A stretch of DNA of 64,000 nucleotides from Spiroplasma alleghenense (GCF_003363775.1 NZ_CP031376.1:434001-498000); one strand, 5' to 3'. Counted from the stretch's first letter, positions 10,019-20,768 are shown. Notes: generated from the letters alone by a model not told the origin. Numbers and translations are program-made.

Positions 10019-11986
10019 ATGGAGAAAAACGTAATTAAAAACGAACAAGAAGCTATCAAAGCTGCCAACGATCGTGCTGAAGAAATAATTACCAAAAAAG
10101 ACCGTAAATCATTTTTTGGATTACTTTCAGGATATTTTAAACAATATTGAATAATCACATTTTCGATAATTTTAGTAACATTACTTTCGTCAATTGCGAC
10201 AGTTTTAGGACCAAAAATTACTGAAAGATTAATGGGAACTTTAATGGCAGGTCAATTAGAAAATGCCTTTGGAGGGGTAATTGACTCGGGAAATTTGAGC
10301 CAATTTAATGAATTCATCCATAAAACATATTCATTTATTTCGGCTAAATTTGTTGGAGAAGATTTAGTATACTTTTCAAATTTATTCGGAATGGAATTAA
10401 CTTGAACTGGATGAATTTATGTTCAATTAGTTCTTTTTGGATTTATTGCAGTTTTTACATTTATTTCAAACTTCTTAGCAGGACTAATGGGAAAAAGAGT
10501 TGAAATTAGTCTAAGAAATAAATCACTTGAAAAATTAGTAAAACAAGATATGAGTTACTACTCAGATAAAAAAATTGGAGAAATTCTAACTAAAATTGTT
10601 TCAGATACTCAAATTATTGGAGAGCAAGCTCAACAAGTTCCGGTAACTATGTTGTCAGCAATTTTTACATTCTTTGGTTCATTGATTGTAATGTCAACAA
10701 TTAATGGTTTCTTAACTTTAGTAGTTGTTTCAGCAATGTTAATAATTTTAATAACAATCTTTGGTTCATTTACAATTGTTAAAAAAATGATGTTTAGAGT
10801 TAGAAGTTCAATCACAAGTATTAACGGAGATGTTACTGATAGAATTAATACTGTAAGATTAATCAAGGCTTCAGGAACTGAAGAATATGAAACTGAAAGA
10901 TTTAAAGAAGTTCATAAGGACTACTACAACAAATCTAAAAAATTAGTTAACATGCAAGCAATTATGATTACAATTATGATTGCTGGAATTTCTTCAATTC
11001 AAATTGTTATAATAATTGCAGCAGCACTTAGATATCATGATAATGTTGCCGTTCTTTCAGTCGCTCTAACTTCATTTATTTCTGGGGTTGGAACTATGAT
11101 TGGTCCGCTAATGCAAATGGTAAGGGTAGCTGTTGGTCTAGCATCAGCTTCAACTTCTTCACAAAGAATTTATGCTATTATTAATTCAAAATCAATTATT
11201 AACCCTCACTATGACCCAAATGAAGGGATTCACATCGAACATATTGATGGGGATATTGTTTTCAAAGATGTAGTCTTTGCATATCCTGAAAAACCCGAAC
11301 AAGTAATTTTACCAAAATTCAACATTACTTTTGAAAAAGGTAAAAGTTATGCTTTTGTTGGAGAAACTGGTGTTGGTAAATCAACAATTTCAAAACTGTT
11401 GCTAAGATTCTATGATCCTTCAGAAGGGCAAGTGTTAATTAACTCAAAACATGATTTAAAAGAAGTGCAACTTTCAAGTTACTTGGATAAAGTTGGTTAT
11501 GTTGAACAAGAACCACAAATTTTATTCGGAGATGTCCTTGATAACATTCGTTATGGTCGTTTTGACGCAACAGACGAACAAGTTTACGAGGCGGCTAAAA
11601 AAGCTGAATTACACGAACTAGTAAGTACTTGACCAGATGGGTACCAAACCATCTTAGGTGAACGTGGATTTATGTTATCTGGGGGTCAAAAGCAACGTTT
11701 AGTAATTGCTAGAATGTTTTTAAAGGATCCAGAACTTTTAATTCTTGATGAAGCAACTAGTGCTTTGGATAATATTGTTGAAAAAGAAATTCAAGCAAAT
11801 TTAGAAGAATTGATGAAAGGTCGTACAACAATTTCGATTGCTCACCGCTTAAGTACGATTAAAAATTCTGATAAAATTATAGTGTTGGCCAAAGGAATCG
11901 GAGCTGCCCAAAGTGGTACTTTTGATGAATTAAAAAACAAACCTGGTCATTTCCAGGAACTGTATAAAGCCGGATTAATGGATTAG
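10019..11986 (+). CDS. ABC exporter half-transporter (permease-ATPase fusion)
   Basis: 655-residue type IV ABC exporter of the MsbA/LmrA class. The N-terminal 40 residues are charged and cytoplasmic, followed by a six-helix domain. An enlarged extracellular loop of about 70 residues (near 60-130) separates the first two helices. The ATPase shows Walker A GETGVGKS at 448-455, signature LSGGQ at 553-557, Walker B LLILDEATSALD near 574 and the H-loop ISIAHRLST. GAAGGG precedes ATG. It is followed 10 nt later by a small membrane protein. Substrate cannot be read from sequence; it works as a homodimer or with a partner encoded elsewhere. Confidence 0.93.
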
Positions 11987-11996
11987 AGGAGAAAAT

Positions 11997-12395
11997 ATGA
12001 AAAAATTTGGTAGTATATTAATCATAGTTTGATCAGCGATTGCTTTTATTTTAGGAATCACAAACTTATTTGTATCAAAATCTGGGGGAGCTGTAGCTGT
12101 TGTTGGGGGAGTAATCTACCTAGCTTTATTGGGAGCAGTAATTGTTAACGGAGTTATTGGGATGTTTAAATCTCAAAAATATTTAGGTTGAATTACAGTT
12201 TCAGTGGCATCGGTGATTTTAGCACTTTTAATTTTAACAAGTGCTGGAGTTGCCAACGATACATTCTTCTTATTTTGAGGTAAAGGGTCAGGAACTGGTG
12301 TTCTTGGAGCTCTTGCAGGTGCATCTTTGGTGCTAACCTCAATTTGTTACTCAATTGGATTAACTTTAATCTCAATTACAACTTTAGGAAAATAA
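11997..12395 (+). CDS. Small four-helix membrane protein
   Basis: 132 residues with about four hydrophobic segments (near 5-25, 32-55, 64-85, 100-128) and almost no soluble part; three TGA-Trp codons. It begins with AGGAG and ATG 10 nt after the ABC exporter and shares its terminator, so it is cotranscribed and may be an accessory subunit. I recognise no family. Confidence 0.85.
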
Positions 12396-12401
12396 TTAAA
12401 A

Positions 12402-12438
12402 ATAAAACTCGACATTTTTGGTCGAGTTTTATTTTTTT
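12402..12438 (+). terminator. Intrinsic terminator after the ABC exporter operon
   Basis: AAAACTCGAC and GTCGAGTTTT form a stem with a short T-rich loop, followed by seven T. Confidence 0.88.
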
Positions 12439-12448
12439 GTAAAAAAAA

Positions 12449-12457
12449 TGTTATACT
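12449..12457 (+). promoter_or_regulatory. Extended -10 promoter of trmFO placed for a leaderless mRNA
   Basis: TGTTATACT is a perfect extended -10 (TGn plus TATACT at 12452-12457). The trmFO ATG begins at 12464, exactly where transcription would be expected to start. No Shine-Dalgarno sequence exists between the terminator and the ATG. Confidence 0.65.
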
Positions 12458-12463
12458 AAATTA

Positions 12464-13786
12464 ATGAAATCATATGTTAATGTAATTGGGGCTGGTCTTG
12501 CAGGATGTGAGGCAGCTTACCAATTATCTAAAAAGGGTATTAAGGTCAATCTTTATGAGGTAAAAAGATTACAACGTAATCCTGTTCAAAATTTAAATTC
12601 ATTTGCAGAATTAGTTTGTTCAAATTCTTTACGCAGTGATGATTTAAAAAATGCAGTAGGAACACTAAAAGAAGAAATGCGTCAATTTGATTCTTTAATA
12701 ATCAAGGCAGCTGAAAAAAACAAATTGCCAGCTGGAGGATCGCTGGCAGTTGATCGAGAAAACTTTTCTAATTACATTACTAATTTAATTGAAAATGATC
12801 CAAATATTACCATAATTAACCAAGAGGTTGAAAAAATAGATACATTAATTCCAACAATTATTGCAACCGGTCCACTTACAACATCATCGTTGCAAAAAGA
12901 AATTCAAAACCTTATTGGAAAGGACTATTTTTATTTTTATGATGCAGTAGCTCCAATTATCAAAAAAGATTCCATTAATATGGAGATAGCATTTAAAAAG
13001 AATCGTTACGAAAAGGGTGATACCCAGGATTACATTAACTGTCCAATGAATGAGGAACAATTTAAAAAATTTTATCAAGAATTAATCAAAGCAGAAGTAA
13101 TGGAGGGTCATTTAGAAAAAGATAAGGCCTTGAAGTATTTTGAAGGTTGTATGCCAATTGAAGGTATGGCCAAACGTGGCTATAAAACAATGCTGTTTGG
13201 CCCTTTAAAACCAGCTGGACTAAGAAATCTTGATGGTTCACCAAATTTTGCCGTTGTTCAGTTGCGTCAAGATAATGCGATTGATGATTTATATAATATG
13301 GTGGGTTTCCAAACTAATTTAAAATGACCCGAACAAAAACGAGTCTTTCAATTAATTCCAGGACTAGAAAAAGCAGAATTTGTCAGATATGGAGTTATGC
13401 ATCTAAATAATTTTATTAATTCCCCTAAAATTTTGAATCATTTTTTGCAAATGAAAGCTCAAGAAAATATCTTTTTTGCTGGTCAAATTACAGGAGTGGA
13501 GGGATATGTTGAGTCGGCTGCTACTGGAATTATTGCTGCGAAAAACTTAATTAATTTATTGGAAAACAAACCAATGATTCAAATACCAACAACAACAGTA
13601 ATTGGGGGCCTTATTAATTACATAAACACTACTAGTTCTGAAAATTTTCAACCAATGAAGGCCAACTGAAGCATAGTTGCTAGTTTGCCTCTCAGCCAAG
13701 CCAAAGCCCGTAAAGAGGATAAAAAACAGGCCTATTCAAATAGAGCAATTGAAGAAATCAAAAAAGTAGTCCTTAGTTTTAACTAA
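12464..13786 (+). CDS. trmFO: Folate- and FAD-dependent tRNA m5U54 methyltransferase TrmFO
   Basis: Methylates U54 in the T-loop of tRNA with methylene-tetrahydrofolate as carbon donor and FAD as reductant. It has 440 residues. The FAD-binding GAGLAGCEA lies at 9-17, the catalytic-Cys region [15 protein letters not shown] starts at 52, then [12 protein letters not shown], and the C-terminal FAD site [16 protein letters not shown]. In some Mollicutes a paralogue (RlmFO) acts on 23S rRNA, so the tRNA role is inferred from overall similarity. There is no ribosome binding site; see the overlapping promoter. Confidence 0.95.
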
Positions 13787-13862
13787 TCTAGATAAAATAT
13801 TCCCTAAATTTAAAGCAAAATTTAAGAAATTTCATTTTTTTTAAAATAGTTGATTAAAAATA

Positions 13863-13871
13863 TGCTATTAT
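13863..13871 (+). promoter_or_regulatory. Extended -10 promoter of tRNA-Arg
   Basis: TGCTATTAT (TG, one base, TATTAT at 13866-13871) ends 12 nt before the mature tRNA 5' end. Confidence 0.5.
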
Positions 13872-13883
13872 TTATATGGAATT

Positions 13884-13960
13884 GCCCACGTAGCTCAGTA
13901 GGATAGAGCATGCGCCTTCTAAGCGTAGGGTCAGAAGTTCGAATCTTCTCGTGGGCGCCA
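13884..13960 (+). tRNA. tRNA-Arg (anticodon TCT)
   Basis: 77-nt cloverleaf with encoded CCA. The acceptor stem is GCCCACG with CGTGGGC, discriminator G. The D-arm holds GCTC and GAGC. The anticodon stem TGCGC/GCGTA encloses loop CTTCTAA with anticodon TCT, reading AGA/AGG. The T-arm AGAAG-TTCGAAT-CTTCT is standard. AGA is the main Arg codon in such AT-rich genomes. Confidence 0.97.
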
Positions 13961-13975
13961 ATAAAAAAACTGATT

Positions 13976-14003
13976 GACACATTGAATGATGTGTCTTTTT
14001 TTT
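13976..14003 (+). terminator. Intrinsic terminator after tRNA-Arg
   Basis: GACACAT (13976-13982) pairs with ATGTGTC (13989-13995) around a 6-nt loop, followed by eight T. Confidence 0.88.
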
Positions 14004-14034
14004 ATATAATTTAACGAGAAATGGGGGTGCTTTG

Positions 14035-14781
14035 ATGAATAAAGATTTTTATGATCAGACAATTATTGAGATTGAAGGACTAATTGCTGATAAAAAATAC
14101 CAAGAAGCTTTGGAACAAATTAATTCTGAATTGAGAATGCCTTATATGCCTGCAGATTTTGAAGCTAAGTTATTAAAACAGCAACAAGAAGTTGGCGGAT
14201 TAATTAATCAAAGCAATCCGAACCCAAAAATGTGAAACCTGGAATTGATTAAAAAAATGTTAAATCAAGTCGATGAAAATCTACAGCTTAATGCCATTGA
14301 GGCTTTGAAAGGATTTAATATTAGAGCAATTTTACCAGAATTAAAAGATTTTTTAATTAATCGAAACAATTGTGATGAGAATAAAGTTTGCTTAATTTTT
14401 ATTATTGCCGATCAACATATTAATGAGGAATTTAAGGTTGTCAAAAAAAACGGTACTTACAACATAAATCCTAGCCAATTCAATTTGCAAGATTCTTTAG
14501 ATAATTTAAAGTTAATACGCGAGAAACTCCTAGAAATAGTTTATAACGATAATCCAAGCCTTTTCAATGTGTGTGAATTTATTCTAAATAGTTACTTTTA
14601 TCTGGCATTTCCTAATTTTGCTCAAGAGGATTTAAATTCTTTAGTAGCAGCAATTTGGTACAAGGCTTCTCTGGCACAAGGGGTTGAAATCGGGTATAAT
14701 ATAGTGGAAGAAAATATTAAAATAGAAGAACAAAAATTCAATCAAATGGTTGACTTAATTAATTCTTATAATATTATTTAG
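14035..14781 (+). CDS. DUF3196-like protein, alpha-helical
   Basis: 248 residues, mostly helical, with TPR-like spacing in the first 60 residues (DKKYQEALEQINSELRMPYMP). This opening and the PADFEAKLLKQQ continuation recall the Mollicutes DUF3196 family, whose M. pneumoniae member is structurally known but functionally unassigned; the match is from memory of the family. ATG at 14035 follows GGGGGTG by 5 nt; a TTG one codon earlier is less likely. It is first in a run to obg and nadE. Confidence 0.8.
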
Positions 14782-14792
14782 AGGAAGAAAAT

Positions 14793-15119
14793 ATGGAAAA
14801 AACATTTTTATCAAGCGACTTTAAAATTTTTGAAGATGCGCGTAACATAATGAAGGAATTATTTAGTATCACTTGTTCTCTTTGTGGGGACGATGATATT
14901 AAATATGTTTCTGCTAATGCCCCTGAAAGTATTGGCAATATAGCAAACGATATTTTAGAAAACAATCCAAAAATATCTGATGAGGATCTAGATGCAATGC
15001 TAGACGAACCAATTTCAATTTGGCAGCAATTTGATGATGAAAACGCGGACAACTTGATACCAACTTTTGCTTGCGAAATTTGCTATGAGCAATTACTAAA
15101 TGGTGAAATAAAATTATAA
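14793..15119 (+). CDS. Hypothetical protein with two CxxC motifs
   Basis: 108 residues with Cys pairs C28-SL-C31 and C94-EI-C97, a spacing that could bind one zinc ion. The middle is acidic (ISDEDLDAMLDEP). AGAGG precedes ATG by about 9 nt. It lies 11 nt after the DUF3196-like gene and 19 nt before obg, so it is cotranscribed with the ribosome-assembly GTPase. I recognise no family. Confidence 0.85.
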   Translation: MEKTFLSSDFKIFEDARNIMKELFSITCSLCGDDDIKYVSANAPESIGNIANDILENNPKISDEDLDAMLDEPISIWQQFDDENADNLIPTFACEICYEQLLNGEIKL

Positions 15120-15138
15120 ACGAATGTGAGGGTAAAAA

Positions 15139-16434
15139 ATGAAATTTGTTGATGTAGCCCTTTTTGATATTAAGGCTGGAAAAGGCGGTGATGGTGCCGT
15201 TAGTTTTCGTCATGAACTATTTGTTGCCAATGGAGGTCCCAATGGTGGTGATGGTGGTGATGGAGGTAATGTTATCTTTATCGGAGATGAAGGAAAATCA
15301 TCACTATTAGATTTAAAACTTCAAAAAAATTATTTTGCTTTTGATGGTGAAAAAGGCGATATCAAAAATATGCACGGTAAAGATGGTAAAGACATTTTTG
15401 TTAAAGTTCCTGTTGGAACAGTTCTGATTAATCAAGAAAATCAAGATATTTTAGCAGACTTTACCAAAGAGGGACAAACCATTATTCTGGCCCACGGTGG
15501 TAAAGGTGGTAAAGGGAATGCTCGTTTTGCAAATTCTCGCAATAAAGCTCCGACTATTTTTGAAGCTGGAGAATTGGGTGAGAAGTTTTCAATTCGTGCA
15601 GAACTAAAAGTCTTAGCAGATGTAGGGTTTGTTGGTTTACCAAATGCTGGTAAATCTACTTTACTAAGAGCTATTTCAAATTCAAAAGCCGAAGTGGCTG
15701 ATTACCCTTTTACAACAATTAATCCTCAGCTTGGAGTAAGCCGTGATAATCAAGGAAGAAGTTTTACTGTTGCAGATTTACCTGGTTTAATTGAGGGTGC
15801 TAGTTTGGGTAGAGGACTTGGTCATGAGTTTTTACGTCATATCGAGCGATGCCGTATTATTTGTCACGTCATTGATATGTCGGGTAATTATGGAACCGAG
15901 GATGTAATTAAAAATTATGAATTAATAAGAAATGAATTGATCACTTATAACTTAAACTTGGAAAAACGTCATGAAATTATCGTTGCCAATAAAATTGATT
16001 TGGTTGAAGCTCAAATTAACATAATTGATTTTAAAGAACATTTTCCTAATCACCAAATAATTGAAATTTCAGGAGCTAAAAAAATAAATATTAATAGCCT
16101 TTTGACTGCCATTGCCGATGCTTTGCAAACCACTAAGGATATTCCTTTGTGAGAAATAAAAGGTAATGAAATAAAAGAGGGTGTTAAAATTTATACTTTC
16201 GAATCTCCAACAAAAGATATTCAAGTTATGAATTTGGGTAATGGTCGTTGAGAAGTAAAGGGAGAACCGGTCTTTAAAGTTTATCAAAAAACTCCGATTG
16301 CAACTCATGATAACCTACTACTTTTTAATGAAAAAATGAAAAAGTTGGGAGTTTATGAAACTTTACGTGAAAAGGGAGCCGCTAAAGGCGACTTTGTTAA
16401 AATATTTGATATTGAACTAGAATGAATGGATTAG
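15139..16434 (+). CDS. obg: GTPase Obg (CgtA)
   Basis: Essential GTPase acting in 50S assembly and the stringent response. It has 431 residues. The Gly-rich Obg fold occupies 1-157 (AGKGGDGAVSFRHE, then GGPNGGDGG). The G domain follows with GLPNAGKST, the DLPGLIEGAS switch and ANKIDLVE. A C-terminal OCT domain of about 95 residues is present and begins around the TGA-Trp at 16150. GAGGG precedes ATG. Confidence 0.97.
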
Positions 16435-16443
16435 AGGGATAAA

Positions 16444-17178
16444 ATGGATTTAAAGAATTATAAAGATGAAATTGTTAAATTTATTCAAGAGGAAACAAAA
16501 AGGGCGAAAGCTGATGGAGTTATTGTTGGGGTAAGTGGAGGTATTGACTCAGCAGTTGTGAGTTTATTAGCAAAAGAGGCCTTTCCAAATGACTATTTAA
16601 CTGTTTGAATGCCAATTTCTTCATCCCAAGAGGATTTAAAGTGTGTTAATGAATTGATAGAAGAACACAAGTTATTGAATGTTAAAGTTGATTTGCAGCC
16701 GGTTTTCGCTTCCATTAAAGAAGAATTAGAAAGAACTGGATTAAAAATTAGTGAATTAGCATTGGCTAACACCAAGGCTCGCTTGAGAATGAGCTCTCTT
16801 TATGGATTGGCGCAATCAAAAAACTACTTAGTTTTAGGAACTGATAATGCTGTGGAATGACACATTGGTTATTTTACAAAATTTGGTGACGGAGGTTGTG
16901 ACCTGTTGCCTTTAGTGCATTTATTAAAAGGTGAAGTTGGCCAACTGGGAAAATTATTGAATGTTCCTAATTCGATAATTTCGCGACCACCGACCGCTTC
17001 ACTTTGAGAAGGTCAAACTGATGAAAAAGAAATTGGTTTTTCATATCAAGAAATTGATAGTTATTTAGAGGGAGATTCAAGCAATTTAGATTTGAAAAAA
17101 CGTATTGATAGTTTGCACGAAAGTAGTGATCACAAACGTCGTGGAGCTAATCAGCCAAAACCATTTAAGGGGCGTTAA
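16444..17178 (+). CDS. nadE: NAD+ synthetase, NH3-dependent
   Basis: Converts nicotinate adenine dinucleotide to NAD with ATP and ammonia; there is no glutaminase domain. It has 244 residues. The PP-loop GVSGGIDSAVVSLL begins near residue 23. Later the GTDNAVEWHIGYFTKFGDGG stretch and the RPPTASLWEGQTDE motif are typical of NadE; two of these Trp are TGA. GAGGG lies 7 nt before ATG and 4 nt after the obg stop. Confidence 0.96.
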
Positions 17179-17180
17179 AA

Positions 17181-17675
17181 TTGATTAATAAAAGTAAGAG
17201 TGAATCTTTGGGGTTGTTTTTAAACAGTTTAGACGATAATACAATAGACTTCGTTTTAGAGGAAATTACAGGAGCGATTAATTTATTCCTAGCCTTTAAT
17301 ATTTTTTCAGAGCAAGCCAAGATTCTCCTTGATAAAAATCGCAAAGATTTAAATAAATTGCAAATTGTTAAACAAGAAATTTTTGAAGAATCACCAACTG
17401 AAATGCAGATTTATAAGTTTGTTTTTAATAATTTTGAAAGACCCGAAGATGTTGTCAGTTTTTCCCAAAAAGCAATTGAATCAATTTGGTTTAATCCAAA
17501 CTATCCAGTCATTGTTTTACAATACTTGTCTAAAAATGACATTAATGAAAATGATTTTAGTCAGTTGCTTATTGTAAGTATAAAAGATGATTTTATAAAT
17601 TATTTTGTAAATGAGGTTAATATTGAAGATTGAAAAAAAGAGATGATCAGCATCATTGTTGAAAACTCCGATTAG
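17181..17675 (+). CDS. Hypothetical protein, acidic and helical
   Basis: 164 residues from a TTG start 3 nt after nadE, with AAGGGGC (inside nadE) as ribosome site. The protein is soluble, acidic and helix-rich, with no recognised motif. One TGA-Trp lies near the C-terminus (DWKKEM). Tight spacing suggests coexpression with nadE and obg. Confidence 0.8.
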
Positions 17676-17696
17676 TCGTGATTTTTGGAAAAAAAA

Positions 17697-17705
17697 TGAT
17701 ATAAT
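17697..17705 (+). promoter_or_regulatory. Extended -10 promoter before the 17759 gene
   Basis: TGATATAAT is a perfect extended -10 (TATAAT at 17700-17705). The following leader contains GATAGGGCTATC and an imperfect AATTGAT/ATCAAATT pairing that could fold just upstream of GGAG. Confidence 0.6.
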
Positions 17706-17758
17706 GAGATAAATTGATGATAGGGCTATCTGATATTTATCAAATTGGAGTAGATTAA

Positions 17759-18025
17759 ATGGAAATATGGTTGTTCAATACTAGTTTAGAAATTCTTGAT
17801 TTTTCCGTACCAGTTTGAGCAATTTTATTAATTTTCATTGTTTTTGCTGTGATATTTTTATCGCTTTATATTTCAATCTTCATAAAATCTAAGAGTAAAT
17901 ATTTAAGGGACAAAAAGCAATCAGAAAAAATAAGCGAAAAAGATCTTTATAAATTTGAAGACCTGCAAATTGACTTTGAAAGAGAAATTTCAAAAATTAA
18001 GAAAATAGAAAAAAGTAAAAAATAA
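17759..18025 (+). CDS. Small single-pass membrane protein
   Basis: 88 residues: a short N-terminus, one membrane helix (about 17-43, PVWAILLIFIVFAVIFLSLY) and a Lys/Glu-rich, probably coiled-coil cytoplasmic tail. GGAG precedes ATG by 8 nt. It has its own extended -10 promoter and is followed by the low-complexity membrane protein gene, likely in one transcript. No family recognised. Confidence 0.85.
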
Positions 18026-18060
18026 GGTTAAATATATAAATATAGGAATGGGGCGGCAAA

Positions 18061-19590
18061 ATGGCATTTAATAACGATTTCAATAACAATAATTACAATA
18101 ATCCTAATCCTAGTAATAATGGTTATAATGCAGATTATAATAATCAAAATCGAAATGTAATTCAACCTCGTCGCTTCGAACCTAGACAACCAAATAACTA
18201 CAATCCAAATCAAAATTTTAATGATAATTCACCTTACATTGATGACACTTCAGAGTACCAAAAATCAGTAATTCAAAATAACCAGTCATCAGCTAAAATA
18301 GAGTACCAAAAAAAACTTCAAAGAGATGGTTTATACCCAGCAGGAAGTGGATACGATTTTAATCGCGGTTTTAAACAACCTAATTTTTATAACGGTGATC
18401 GTTATTACCAGGAAACAATTGATTTTGAAAAGCCAATTAGTTATGGAAATTATGATTACAACCCATATGAGCCCCAACCATCACCCCAACCAAGTTATTT
18501 TAATAGCCAAAATTATTACCAGAAACCTATTGAAGTTCCTCGTCAAACTAATTACAATCAAAATTCAGGAGCGGGTCATGGTGCCAATGGTTATTGCGAT
18601 GTTCCTGGGTGTGAATTAAATCAGTTACAACCTCAAATACAAAATCAACCAAATTTCCAACAAGCACCCAATTTTCAAAACTATAATCCAAATGGAAATT
18701 TCCAAAATTATAATTCTGAGCCAAATGCTGCGAGTTCGATTGAGAAGAATGAGAAATTGCAATATTCTAAACAATATTCATCATCTCAAATAATACCAAA
18801 GCAGATTCTAAAAGAAATATTTCTTGAAAAAACACGTGTTGTTTTATTAATACTTTTTGGAACTATTGGTCTCGTGACCACTTCTTTATTTACTGCTGCT
18901 TATTTTGAGGCTAAAAGAATGGGTTTGAGTATGTCTGATCCAGATCAAAAAATTTGAGGAATACCAACAGTTAATGTTCCTTATCCTTTTTGAATGATTA
19001 GTTTGATGATTATTTCGCTTTCATTATTTTTAATCGGAATTGCTGATTTGTTATTTTTAAATGCAAACGTTAAGAAATATGAAAAGGACTTGAGAATGGG
19101 ATATGAGCAAGTGCCATATTTTATCACAAAAAATTATCGTGCCATTATTGCTAGAGCTGTTTATTTAAATTGAATCGCTTTTACAAGTTATGTAATAATG
19201 TCAATTGTTCTTGGAATTCTTTATAGTATGCAAAGTGCTTTTGAAGCTGGTAAAACTGATATATATTTATTTTTCTGAAAAATAGGTAATTTTAAAAACT
19301 TTACTTCAGAAATTACTGTTACAATAACTTGCTTATTGACAGTTTTAGGAATCCATATTGCAAATATTGTTTTTACTAAAATCCGTAAAAATAATATAAT
19401 CTCTTATTATGGATATGAAATATTGCCTCCAAACGAAATTAAATCAATCCGCAAAGGTGCTAATAAACGTTGTATGATAATATTCTTTGTAACATTATTT
19501 ACAATCCTTTTTGTAATTGTGATACCAATAATTATTATTAAGAAGAAAAAAGGGGTTCCATTCCGTTGACCATGACAAATGATGAATTAA
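18061..19590 (+). CDS. Membrane protein with Asn/Gln/Tyr-rich disordered N-terminus
   Basis: 509 residues. About the first 235 are low complexity, dominated by N, Q, Y and P (repeats such as NNNNYNNPNP), with a single GYCDVPGC Cys pair. Then come about four to five membrane helices (near 262-285, 305-335, 365-390, 415-440, 470-490) with Lys-rich loops. GGGGCGG-like ribosome site before ATG. The true stop is TAA at 19588, after two TGA-Trp codons, so it overlaps hemW by 19 nt. The composition is prion-like. Similar architecture occurs in lineage-specific Mollicutes membrane proteins; function unknown. Confidence 0.87.
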
Positions 19591-20678
19591 TTACAAAAGA
19601 TGTTAAAAGCTTATATGTTCACATACCATTTTGTGATAGTATTTGCTTTTTTTGTGATTTCGTTAAGGTCAAAAAAACATCAGATGAACAGGTCTGGCAA
19701 TATTTAGAAAAATTAGAACAAGAAATTGAATCTTACCGCGATGATCTTGGTAATTTGGAAACAATTTATATTGGAGGAGGAACTCCAAGTTGTCTTAATG
19801 AAGAATGCACCTTAAAAATGCTGCAAATTTTACATCCATTTGTTAAAGAAAATATTGAATATACAATTGAGATAAATCCCGAAAAGGTTAGCGAAAATAA
19901 ACTAGAACTCTACAAAAAGTTTGGAGTAAATCGCTTGAGCATTGGGATTCAGACATTTAGCAATCCGCTTTTAAAAAAAATTGGAAGAATCCATGATAAT
20001 TTGGAACCAATCAGAGTTATAGAGTTAGCTAGAAAAATTGGTTTTGAAAATATTTCAATTGATTTAATCTATAACCTATTTGAACAAAATAAAGATGACA
20101 TCTTAGTTGATATTGAAAAAATCAAGGAGTTAAAACCGGACCATATTTCTTGATATTCATTAATTTTAAAAGAAAACTCCATTTGAGGAAAATTGAAAAA
20201 GAAATTACCAGAAAATGATGAATATTTTGACGAAATTATTAACTCCAAACTAATTGAATTAGGGTATTGTAGGTACGAAGTTTCTAACTACTCTTTAAAT
20301 AACAAAATTTCATTACATAATTTATCCTATTGAAATAATCAAAGATTTATAGGTGTTGGTATAGGGGCTGCGGGATTTATTGAAATGAATAATAATCTTT
20401 ATTTGACTAAAAACGAAGGAAATATTAATCATTGAGAAAGGATAGATCAATTACTTTCTCAAAAAGAGTATTATTTTCAAATTATAATGATGGGATTGCG
20501 CTTAGTTGATGGCATTGATTTTAGCAAAGTTAGAGATGGTGCCTTGGCTCTAGATTACTTTCAATCAGAGCTTAAAATTCATTTTGAAAATAAGCTTTTG
20601 GAATTAACGGACAATGGTTTCAAATGTACTCCTCGTGGCTATGAAATAATGGATAATATACTCTTAGACATAATTTAA
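19572..20678 (+). CDS. hemW: Radical SAM protein HemW-like
   Basis: Oxygen-independent coproporphyrinogen oxidase-like radical SAM protein; HemW proper is a heme chaperone rather than a decarboxylase. It has 368 residues. The 4Fe-4S site is CxxxCxxC at C21, C25, C28 in HIPFCDSICFFC. It is followed by YIGGGTPSCL, EINPE, NRLSIGIQTF and the ISIDLIYNLF strand, all as in HemW. ATG 19572 is preferred over the TTG at 19566. No heme biosynthesis gene is visible, as expected for this lineage, so the role is open. Confidence 0.92.
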
Positions 20679-20690
20679 AAAATGAAAAAT

Positions 20691-20717
20691 TTAGCACTCT
20701 ACTATTGACATTGCTAA
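20691..20717. promoter_or_regulatory. CIRCE operator 1 before clpB
   Basis: TTAGCACTC, 9 nt, CATTGCTAA: 16 of 18 arm positions match the HrcA-binding consensus TTAGCACTC-N9-GAGTGCTAA, with exact spacing. It overlaps the -35 region. Confidence 0.9.
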
Positions 20718-20733
20718 ATTTTTATTTTATTAT
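20705..20733 (+). promoter_or_regulatory. Sigma-A promoter of clpB
   Basis: TTGACA (20705-20710), 17 nt, TATTAT (20728-20733). The -35 hexamer lies inside CIRCE 1. Confidence 0.85.
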
Positions 20734-20741
20734 CTCAATAG

Positions 20742-20768
20742 TTAGCAAACGGAGCATTTAATTGCTAA
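20742..20768. promoter_or_regulatory. CIRCE-like operator 2 before clpB
   Basis: TTAGCAAAC, 9 nt, AATTGCTAA. The palindrome GTTAGCAA/TTGCTAAC is perfect over 8 bp and the spacing is that of CIRCE, though the inner arm bases differ. It covers the expected transcription start, between the -10 box and the ribosome site. Confidence 0.75.

Noticed and set aside
15100-15300. Tandem GGTGATGG repeats as a possible mobile or phase-variable element
   Set aside because: They encode the conserved glycine-rich Obg fold.
18028-18213. Minus-strand frame opposite the Asn-rich region, and similar frames opposite other genes (10630-10866, 12193-12375, 23212-23658, 29248-29559, 60184-60579)
   Set aside because: These are shadows of strong + strand genes with low-complexity composition and no ribosome sites or family motifs.
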